From Pavlovales sp. CCMP2436 (Eukaryota; Haptophyta; Pavlovophyceae; Pavlovales): DNA of 12,941 nucleotides. A program made the position numbers and the translations under genes. This document shows, one piece after another, positions 7,549 through 12,941 of this stretch. The stretch spans positions 235,775 through 248,715 of the forward strand of contig MU631413.1 of assembly GCA_026770615.1 (NCBI GenBank), given 5' to 3'. Below the pieces are notes generated by a model, which had not been told where the DNA came from, made no database searches, and was given only the letters and a program-made list of their open reading frames with translations. Positions within the stretch are counted from its first letter, which is position 1. Each line of letters begins with the position of its first letter.

Positions 7549-8331
7549 CTATTTTTTAAGAGCCTCCGTATTTTTAAGAGCATCGGGATTTTTAAGAGTA
7601 TTGAACGCTTGTTTTAAAACGTTAATTTTAATGGCCGTCGTCCGGAGACCACCGGCCGCAATGCGTATGGAGCAGTCGTTGACGAATGCACTCTTGGGCC
7701 ATGCGCCATCGACGCTCGGTATCCAAACTGCATTTGGGTTGGCTCGGACGCGCTGCGATATCTGGCCAAGTGTATAGCGGGTCATTCCCTTGGCAGCCAC
7801 GAGCGTCTCGAATGCGGTTCCAAATCGAATTTGCTTTGGGTCATATCCGTATTCCGTGCAAAATCGAGTCTTGTAGTCACGCAGCGAACTAAGCGAGACG
7901 TACTCACCCGGACTGTACTCGAGCACGTTTGCTATCAAGTGGACGAGCGGGCCATTGGTAACCTTGTGCCTGGCATCGACGCGGTCCATCTCCACAGGTG
8001 CGTTTGGAAATAGGACGAGGTTCTCGTAGATGGTCGTGGTAATACTAGAGGCGTTTTCTGGTGCGCGTTCGATATAAGACTGGATGGCATCCATCATATA
8101 GACAGCATTTGCGAGCGTCACTTGCCCGGCTCCGCCGTAGCTCTCCCATTGCGAAGTCGATACTCCATCTACCAGTACGCGCTGCATAACGAATGTCGAT
8201 TGAATCATGTTTCCTTGGACGAGCGCCAGACCATTTGAGTCGAAAAACTCCGCGGCGGTTCTGATAGCACGCGCGAACTTGGTAGCGTATTTTCGCTTGG
8301 AGCCCACGTCGGCAGCGTCGGTAGTAGGCAT
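7549..8331 (-). CDS. SF3 helicase paralogue lacking the ATPase core
   Basis: 260 codons from the ATG at 8331 (MPTTDAADVGSKRKY). An upstream in-frame ATG at 8358 overlaps a 10-bp inverted repeat and is less likely. Residues 1-85 match the severed helicase N-terminus, and NAVYMMDAIQSYIER through FPNAPV matches the helicase just past the insertion point. The sequence then jumps to the C-terminal domain: GPLVHLIANVLEYSPGEY, RFCTEYGYDPKQIRF and WPKSAFVNDCSI align with helicase residues 321-409. About 270 residues with Walker A, Walker B, sensor 1 and the arginine finger are absent, yet the frame is intact. The C-terminus adds a Lys-rich tail built from an 18-base repeat. It cannot hydrolyse ATP as an SF3 enzyme. 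It could be a deletion relic or a working partner or inhibitor of the full helicase. Confidence 0.75.
   Translation of the reverse strand: MPTTDAADVGSKRKYATKFARAIRTAAEFFDSNGLALVQGNMIQSTFVMQRVLVDGVSTSQWESYGGAGQVTLANAVYMMDAIQSYIERAPENASSITTTIYENLVLFPNAPVEMDRVDARHKVTNGPLVHLIANVLEYSPGEYVSLSSLRDYKTRFCTEYGYDPKQIRFGTAFETLVAAKGMTRYTLGQISQRVRANPNAVWIPSVDGAWPKSAFVNDCSIRIAAGGLRTTAIKINVLKQAFNTLKNPDALKNTEALKK
7553..7598 (-). repeat. 18-bp in-frame repeat, three copies, at the C-terminus of the helicase paralogue
   Basis: TTTTTAAGAG recurs at 7553, 7571 and 7589 with an 18-base period. It encodes a six-residue repeat, LKNPDA then LKNTEA then LKK, just before the stop. The severed helicase copy has no such tail. 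Confidence 0.8.
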
Positions 8332-8353
8332 CGTGCGCAGTGTGCACGGGCGT

Positions 8354-8395
8354 GTCAAATTGTGTAGTCGCTATGTCATAGGGAGACAATTTGAC
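8354..8395. promoter_or_regulatory. 10-bp perfect inverted repeat in the divergent intergenic region
   Basis: GTCAAATTGT (8354-8363) and ACAATTTGAC (8386-8395) are exact reverse complements with a 22-base spacer. A second small palindrome, CTATG-T-CATAG (8371-8381), is nested near the same centre. The element lies in the 99 bases between the helicase paralogue (minus) and the 8431 gene (plus). A shared operator or a replication-origin hairpin are both plausible. Confidence 0.55.
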
Positions 8396-8430
8396 ATTGC
8401 TCCCGCGCGCTTTTCCACCCTCGTCCCACG

Positions 8431-8988
8431 ATGACATTTAAGCGCAACTTCTATACGACTAACACCTTCCGAGGACGGAAGCGAGCCTCAGACAGGCGTC
8501 GCGTGCTCGAGACCGAGGCGAACTCCCACAACAGGGTGCGTATCCTGGTAGAGTCTGATTTGTTTGTTCCTAGGTGTTTTGCAATGACATGTAGATCAAC
8601 TCCTTCTGCAGAAGGCATATCCTTTGACTGGGGGACGGTAATTGAATTCCGGTTTAAATGCAGGGTTGTGCGCATCAAAGGCGTCCGTTTATTTGTCACC
8701 AGCCCGGACGACGATGCAGCCGAGATGCTCCGTGGCGTGGATCAATGGGCGACCCGCGTGGTGGAGGAGCAGGGTACGGTACCGCTCGAGATGAAACTGT
8801 TTCCGATAATAGACAAGGACGGAAATTCCTATTTTGAGATCAACGATTCTGCCGACGCGTCGTTTACCGCCTGGTCGCGGATCAAGGCGGATACGATGGG
8901 CAAACTGACGTTGAATCTGCGTGCCATATGGCGCAAACGATGCGGCTATGGGGTAATTGCCAAGCCGGTATACTGGGACCCCGTCTAG
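8431..8988 (+). CDS. Conserved-looking 185-residue protein, possible OB-fold single-stranded DNA-binding protein
   Basis: The ORF is complete from ATG to TAG. The N-terminus is basic (TFKRNF, RGRKRASDRRR). The middle (about 60-100) alternates hydrophobic and polar residues as a beta-barrel would (VIEFRFKCRVVRIKGVRLFV). The C-terminus, KLTLNLRAIWRKRCGYGVIA followed by KPVYW, resembles the 'beta-strand, Trp, ..., Tyr-Gly, beta-strand' ending of single-stranded DNA-binding proteins in algal large DNA viruses. That identification is from memory of the family pattern and is weak. It is divergently transcribed from the helicase paralogue across an inverted repeat, as expected for a replication gene pair. 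No stop or frameshift is present, so it is among the best preserved genes of the cluster. Confidence 0.55.
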   Translation: MTFKRNFYTTNTFRGRKRASDRRRVLETEANSHNRVRILVESDLFVPRCFAMTCRSTPSAEGISFDWGTVIEFRFKCRVVRIKGVRLFVTSPDDDAAEMLRGVDQWATRVVEEQGTVPLEMKLFPIIDKDGNSYFEINDSADASFTAWSRIKADTMGKLTLNLRAIWRKRCGYGVIAKPVYWDPV

Positions 8989-9000
8989 ACAGCGGTCGGG

Positions 9001-9022
9001 TATAAGGCCTTACGGCCTTGTA
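9001..9022 (+). terminator. Hairpin 12 bases after the 8431-8988 stop
   Basis: TATAAGGCC-TTAC-GGCCTTGTA can form a 9-bp stem in RNA with one G-U pair and a 4-base loop. No U-run follows, and eukaryotic or viral 3' ends need not use such a hairpin, so the role as an mRNA 3'-end signal is only suggested. Confidence 0.35.
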
Positions 9023-9080
9023 GCTTGGAATCGACCAGGAGGCGTGCGATCGAGCATTCAGTCTTTACGAGATATATCGA

Positions 9081-9476
9081 TCAAGCGGGGTCTACCGTGA
9101 CGATCGAGGAGACGGTTGTAGCGCCGGTGGTATAAGGACGTATAGACACCCCGGTTATAATAGACAATGCGCATCTCACCGCCTTTCGTATCTCCCGTAA
9201 TACTAGCGATATAGCATCGAGATGATTGTCGTATTCCTCGTTAAAATGAGTGCTCGATATATGGACGCATGTGAACATTGACTCTGCTCTCGCGTGCATG
9301 TCGAATTCAACGTAGCCGTCCGAGTAGACCCATACCGTTGCCCTCAGATCATGTCAGCGGTCCATGCGGCCAAAAATGCGCATGCACGATGCGAGCGTGT
9401 TGACCGTGCACACGCGCCTCGCTCCGAAACGCCTAAAGACGCGCTGGATCATTAACACGGCCGTCTCGCGTTGCAT
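9081..9476 (-). pseudogene. Small gene of unknown function with one in-frame TGA
   Basis: One minus-strand frame is open from 9542 and has a Met at 9476 (MQRETAVLMIQRVFRRFG). It runs through ARRVCTVNTLASCMRIFG to a TGA at 9354-9356. It then resumes in the same frame (HDLRATVWVYSDGYVEFD, CVHISSTHFNEEYDNHLD) to a stop at 9081. Both halves look protein-like and together give about 131 residues. The downstream half alone could start at Met 9299 (72 residues). I do not recognise the family. It converges on the 8431-8988 gene with about 90 bases between their ends. The single stop fits the mild decay seen in the zinc-finger/nuclease gene. Confidence 0.45.
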
Positions 9477-9735
9477 GTGTCCGACGCCAAGTTGACGGCA
9501 GTACGACAAGTTGTATGCGCGCTCTCTATAGGCGATACTATATTAAGGTTGTCTCATAGCTGTAACCCAATCTTGACTCGAGGCGACTGGTATTCGGCTA
9601 CAAGCTGCATCTTGAATCTTCCTATCGCGGACAGCGTGTTCCTAGGACGCGGCCTATAGCGACTCCTCCGGCCCGACCTGAGCGGTCCTACAAGACATAG
9701 GACATGGCCTAGGCGCAATGTCCAGGACACGTCCT
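9477..9735. other. Spacer with a cluster of small inverted repeats around CCTAGGAC / GTCCTAG
   Basis: Bases 9477-9640 show no gene beyond the open upstream extension of the 9081-9476 frame. From 9641 the words TAGGAC and GTCCTA recur in both orientations: CCTAGGAC at 9641, GTCCTA-(7)-TAGGAC at 9685-9703, and AGGAC-AC-GTCCT at 9724-9735. The pattern suggests several short hairpins or clustered protein-binding sites. Confidence 0.4.
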
Positions 9736-11713
9736 AGACGGCGTAGGCGCTCCTCGGGGTTTTTTCCTGTATATTCAGGGAAGTCCAGCGACTCGCGCAC
9801 CTGATGGGAAAAGGATTGAATTGTAATTCGCACATACCGCGTAGGAGCCTGCGTCGGAGCGCAGAGATCAGCATGACTTGAACTTTAAACGTACTGTACC
9901 GCCAGCCCGAACCCCCCTTCATTAATATACATAATACGATTAGTACGCCAGAAAGCTCACTGCCCAGTGCTACGCCGCCGCCGAGCGCGCTGCCGCTGCT
10001 GAGCGCGCTGCTCAACGCGCCGTTAGTGCTGATCGCGCCGCCGAGCGTGGCTGCGAGCGCGACGTCGGGGCTGAGCGCACCGCCCAGCGCTGCGCCGCCG
10101 CCGAGTGCGCTACCGCCGCTGCGCACGTCACCCAGCGCGCCGCCAGCGCTGATCACGCCGCAGAGCGTGGCTGCGAGCATGCCACCGGTGCTGAACGCGC
10201 CGCCCAGCGCGACGCCGGCGCTGACCACGCCGCCAATCGTTGCGGCGAGCGCGCTACCGGTGCCGAGCGCGCCGCCCAGCGCGCTGCCAACGCTGATCGC
10301 TCCGCCGAGCGTGATGGCGAGCGCGCCGCCACTTCTAAGCACGTCGCCCAGCGCGCCGCCAGCGCTGATCACGCCGCCGAGCGTGGCTGCGAGCGCGCCG
10401 CCCAGCGCGCCGCCAGCGCTGATCGCGCCGCCGAGCGTGGCGGCGAGCGCGCTATCGGTGCTGAGCGCGCTGCCCAGCGCGCCGCAAGCGCTGATCGCGC
10501 CGCCGAGCGTGGCTGCGAGTGCGACGTCGGGGCTGAGCGCGCCGCCCAGCGCGACGAGCGCGTTGCCTAGTGCTGCGCCGCCGCCGAGCGCGCTGCCGCT
10601 GCTGAGCGCGCTGCTCGACGCGCTGCCAGCGCTGATCGCGCCGCCGAGCGTGGCTGCGAACGCAACGTCGGGGCTGGGCGCGCCGCCCAGCGTGACGAGC
10701 GCGTCGCCCAGCACTGCGCCGCCGCCGAGCGCGCTGCCGCCGCTGAGCATGTCGCCCAGCACGCCACCAGCGCGGATCACGCCACCGAGCGTGGCGGCGA
10801 GCGCGCCACCGGTGCTGAGCGTGCCATCCAGCACGACACCGGCGCCGAACACACCGCCACCGATGAGCGCGCTGCAAAGCGCGCCGCAGTCGCTGATCGC
10901 GCCGCCAAGCGTGACGGCGACTGCGACGTCGGTGGCGAGTAAGCCGCCCAGCGCGACGCCGGCGCTGACCACGCCGCCGAGCGTGGCGGCGAGTGTGCCA
11001 CCGGTGCCGAGCGCGCCGCCCAGCGCGACGAGCGCGCCGCCCAGCGCTGCGCCGCCGACGAGCGCGCTGACGCCGCTGAGCGTGTCGCCCAGCACGCCAC
11101 CAGCGCTGATCACGCCGCCGAGCGTGGCGGCGAGCGCCCCCAACGGTGCTGAGCGCGCCGCCCAGCGCAACGCCGGCGCCGAACATGCTGCCGCCGAAGA
11201 GCGCGCTGCCCAGCGCGCCGCCAGCGCTGAACATTCGCGCCGCCGAACGTGGCGGCGAGCGCACCGCTGCTGCTGAGCGTGCAGCCCAGCGCGACGCCAG
11301 CGCTGATCGCGCCGCCGAGCATGGCGGCGAGCGCGACGTCGGTGCTGAGCGCGCCGCCCGGCGCGACGAGCGCGCAGCCTAGCGCTGTACCTGAGCGCGC
11401 CGCTGAGCGCGTCGTCCAGCGCGCCGCCAGCGCTGACCACGCTGCTGAGCGCGGCGGCGAGCGTGTCGCCACCGCCGAGCGCGCCACCCGGCACGACGCC
11501 GGCGCTGATCGCGCCGCCGAGCGTGGTTGCGAGCGCGACGCCTGTGCCGAGTGCGCCGGCCAGCGATGCGCCGCCGCGGAGTGCGCCGCCGCTGCTGAGC
11601 GCGCTGCCCAGCGCGCCGCCAGCGCTAATTTTGTGAATATATTTATGATAGGGATTCAAGCTGGCGTCTGACTGCTCTGAGTGTTGTGCTGGTCTGAGCG
11701 CTGCGTCGCCCAT
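9734..11713 (-). CDS. Possible low-complexity Ala/Gly/Leu repeat protein (659 codons), doubtful
   Basis: One uninterrupted minus-strand frame spans the minisatellite. The product is mostly GGALxxALxxGxALAATLGG-type repeats, a composition like a solenoid or cell-surface repeat protein. Its first 25 residues (MGDAALRPAQHSEQSDASLN) are encoded by repeat R, and its last ~40 lie over repeat P, so both ends are borrowed. An Arg-rich interval (about residues 120-200) marks where the frame is out of phase with the repeats. On the opposite strand, 10026-11276 is open for 416 codons and reads as APPS-rich, hydroxyproline-rich-glycoprotein-like sequence. Frame-preserving module lengths hint at past coding use, but sequence alone cannot choose the strand. 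Confidence 0.25.
   Translation of the reverse strand: MGDAALRPAQHSEQSDASLNPYHKYIHKISAGGALGSALSSGGALRGGASLAGALGTGVALATTLGGAISAGVVPGGALGGGDTLAAALSSVVSAGGALDDALSGALRYSARLRARRAGRRAQHRRRARRHARRRDQRWRRAGLHAQQQRCARRHVRRRECSALAARWAARSSAAACSAPALRWAARSAPLGALAATLGGVISAGGVLGDTLSGVSALVGGAALGGALVALGGALGTGGTLAATLGGVVSAGVALGGLLATDVAVAVTLGGAISDCGALCSALIGGGVFGAGVVLDGTLSTGGALAATLGGVIRAGGVLGDMLSGGSALGGGAVLGDALVTLGGAPSPDVAFAATLGGAISAGSASSSALSSGSALGGGAALGNALVALGGALSPDVALAATLGGAISACGALGSALSTDSALAATLGGAISAGGALGGALAATLGGVISAGGALGDVLRSGGALAITLGGAISVGSALGGALGTGSALAATIGGVVSAGVALGGAFSTGGMLAATLCGVISAGGALGDVRSGGSALGGGAALGGALSPDVALAATLGGAISTNGALSSALSSGSALGGGVALGSELSGVLIVLCILMKGGSGWRYSTFKVQVMLISALRRRLLRGMCELQFNPFPIRCASRWTSLNIQEKTPRSAYAV
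9838..9930 (+). repeat. Dispersed repeat P, copy 3 (partial)
   Basis: It matches the right two thirds of the copies at 1237 and 1431, from GCGTAGGAGCCTGCGTCGGA to CATTAATATA, in the same orientation and about 8.4 kb away. It has a few substitutions and a small insertion (GTACTGTACC for GTACC). Copies of P therefore lie on both sides of the viral-like cluster. Confidence 0.8.
9950..11630. repeat. GC-rich minisatellite array, mostly 72/69/54/48-bp modules
   Basis: About 1.7 kb of related modules around the words GCTGATCGCGCCGCCGAGCG and GCGAGCGCG. The starts of the GCTGATC-type word fall at 10028, 10148, 10220, 10292, 10364, 10418, 10490, 10631, 10772, 10892, 10964 and 11105. The steps are 120, 72, 72, 72, 54, 72, 141, 141, 120, 72 and 141, all multiples of three. 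After about 11130 the phase slips, then recovers near 11390. Strong strand asymmetry keeps long frames open on both strands. Confidence 0.85.
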
Positions 11714-11809
11714 TGCCTGCTGCGTGCCTTAGTCGGCTGCGCTGGTTTGGGCGCCACCGCGCGTGCCGATGGATCTCCGGTAGTGTGCACGGGCAAGGGC
11801 GTTTAGGGA
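11638..11809 (+). repeat. Dispersed repeat R, long copy; left arm of an inverted pair
   Basis: It begins ATTTATGATAGGGATTCAAG and ends GGGCAAGGGCGTTTAGGGA. It matches the reverse complement of 12449-12618 over about 162 bases with few differences. Its first 65-70 bases are the sequence found inserted in the helicase gene. The next R copy follows directly. Confidence 0.85.
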
Positions 11810-11927
11810 ATATATTACTGATAGGGATTCAAGCTGGCGTCTGACTGTTCTGAATGTTGTGCTGGTCTGAGCGCTGCGTCGCCCATTGCCTGCTGCGTGC
11901 CTTAGTCGGCTGCGCTGGCTTGGGCGC
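11810..11927 (+). repeat. Dispersed repeat R, second tandem copy (truncated)
   Basis: It starts ATATATTACTGATAGGGATT, 173 bases after the equivalent point of the first copy. It follows that copy closely until GCTGGCTTGGGCG, where similarity stops. The ATATTACTGATAGGG start is the same left end as in the helicase insertion. Confidence 0.85.
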
Positions 11928-12448
11928 GGGAGTATATAATGCGACAGGGGCACGCCATGGAATAATGAATATGCCCAATTCATTGTTCAACTAATCCCCA
12001 GTTGTACGTGCAGTAATAGTGCGATGCATTGCTGCTGATACATGTTTAATAATTGCAATAAGTATTTATTACAATGCTTATAGTTGTTTATTGGGTATAG
12101 TTGTTGGCATGTTGGAGTTCACAGTGATTTACTTTTAGTGCACAACTCCAGGACAGCAAGGCGTCAGCTTAAATCCCTGCCAGCAATATATATATTGTTG
12201 CTGAGAGGGGTTCAAGCTGGCCACTCGGTCGGTCACACTAACTGTCCGTCCTGCAAACTGCATCACCGGCACCGACCTCGAAGTGTTGTGCATATCAGTG
12301 TAACCTATGGGGATCAATTACAATATATGTGATTCTGGTGCAACCAGATATAGAATAGGCATTATATTGCACGAGACTCATATTTTCTTTTAGTTGATCT
12401 AAGATGTTCTTATAGCTCAAGAAGATCATATAAACCAGCAGATCATCT
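11928..12448. other. AT-rich interior of the inverted-repeat unit, no gene seen
   Basis: No convincing coding sequence. It contains a hairpin, TTGCAATAA-GTAT-TTATTACAA (12053-12074, one mismatch). It also holds a back-to-back pair of degenerate R left ends (12161-12187 reversed, 12196-12222 forward), which forms a larger imperfect palindrome. Short frames on both strands have no recognisable content. Confidence 0.55.
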
Positions 12449-12618
12449 CCCTAAACGCCCTTGCCCGGGCGCACTACCGGAGATCCATCGGCACGCGCGG
12501 TGGCGCCCAAGCCAGCGCAGCCGACTAAGGCACGCAGCAGGCAATGGGTGACGCAGCGTTCAGACCAGCACAACACTCAGAACAGTCAGACGCCAGCTTG
12601 AATCCCTATCATAAATAT
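12449..12618 (-). repeat. Dispersed repeat R, inverted copy; right arm of the inverted pair
   Basis: Reverse complement of 11638-11809, closing a unit of about 980 bases. Read on the plus strand from ATG 12544, it encodes MGDAAFRPAQHSEQSDASLN. The R copy at 11638 encodes nearly the same peptide on the minus strand, as the start of the 659-codon frame. So this repeat carries a start codon and short open frame wherever it lands. Confidence 0.85.
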
Positions 12619-12710
12619 AAAAATTTAAAATTAAAACGATTTTTCCCTCATAACATGCTTTTTCTACTTGCCGTCTTGGTTGCACATCAATTTTTGCCAT
12701 TGGCGGCATT

Positions 12711-12792
12711 GCACAAGAGAAAGAGAGAGGGAGAGAGAGAGAGAGAGAGAGAATGAGAAAGAGAGAGAGCGAGAGCGAGCGAGCGAGCGAGA

Positions 12793-12837
<45 letters not shown>

Positions 12838-12845
12838 GGAAAGAG

Positions 12846-12889
<44 letters not shown>

Positions 12890-12906
12890 CGAGAGCGAGA
12901 GAGAGA

Positions 12907-12941
<35 letters not shown>
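12711..12941. repeat. (GA)n microsatellite running off the window
   Basis: About 230 bases of GA dinucleotides with scattered GGGA and GCGA interruptions, reaching the last base. The 92 bases before it (12619-12710) are AT-rich with no gene. The window edge here may be where an assembly stopped. Confidence 0.95.

Noticed and set aside
10452..11264. Arg-rich 270-codon and several Ala/Arg-rich frames in the GC minisatellite
   Set aside because: These are out-of-phase readings of the same repeat modules.
1..12941. tRNA or rRNA genes
   Set aside because: I saw no cloverleaf with conserved tRNA boxes and no ribosomal RNA signature; a tRNAscan or Infernal run would be decisive.

Overview
The window looks like nuclear DNA of a unicellular eukaryotic alga or related protist, possibly a haptophyte, though I cannot fix the lineage from this sequence alone. 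Reasons: a multi-pass Patched/Dispatched-type membrane protein with a clean GT-AG intron at the left edge; GC-rich coding DNA beside AT-rich spacers; many microsatellites; TTAGGG-type telomere-like repeats; and several dispersed repeat families.

Layout. Bases 1-1103 are the 3' end of the host Patched-like gene. Bases 1237-4145 are gene-poor and repeat-rich: two copies of a ~140-bp repeat, an 82-bp tandem duplication, microsatellites, a 20-bp telomere-like satellite and copies of a ~400-bp AT-rich repeat (here called X). A badly decayed pseudogene (4146-4650) and a duplicate of its tail (4815-4921) follow. The core is 4975-9476, a compact virus-like cluster. It holds a superfamily 3 (D5-like) helicase, a separate ORF that was once the helicase N-terminus, a broken zinc-finger/nuclease-like gene, a helicase paralogue with the whole ATPase core missing, a divergent gene that may encode a single-stranded DNA-binding protein, and a small broken gene. 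This resembles an endogenous Polinton-like virus, virophage-like or algal large-DNA-virus fragment. No capsid, packaging ATPase, integrase or DNA polymerase is visible here.

The clearest new observation is that the helicase gene was split by a 63-bp dispersed-repeat insertion flanked by an 11-bp target duplication (6233-6317). Removing the 74 bp in silico puts both halves in one frame, and the junction then matches the uninterrupted paralogue at 7549-8331. That paralogue keeps the N-terminal and C-terminal domains of the helicase but has lost about 270 residues containing Walker A, Walker B, sensor and arginine-finger motifs.

The right third (9838-12941) is repeat DNA: a third copy of the 1237/1431 repeat, a 1.7-kb GC-rich minisatellite whose spacings are all multiples of three, a ~980-bp unit bounded by ~162-bp inverted repeats of the same family that hit the helicase, and a terminal (GA)n microsatellite running off the edge.
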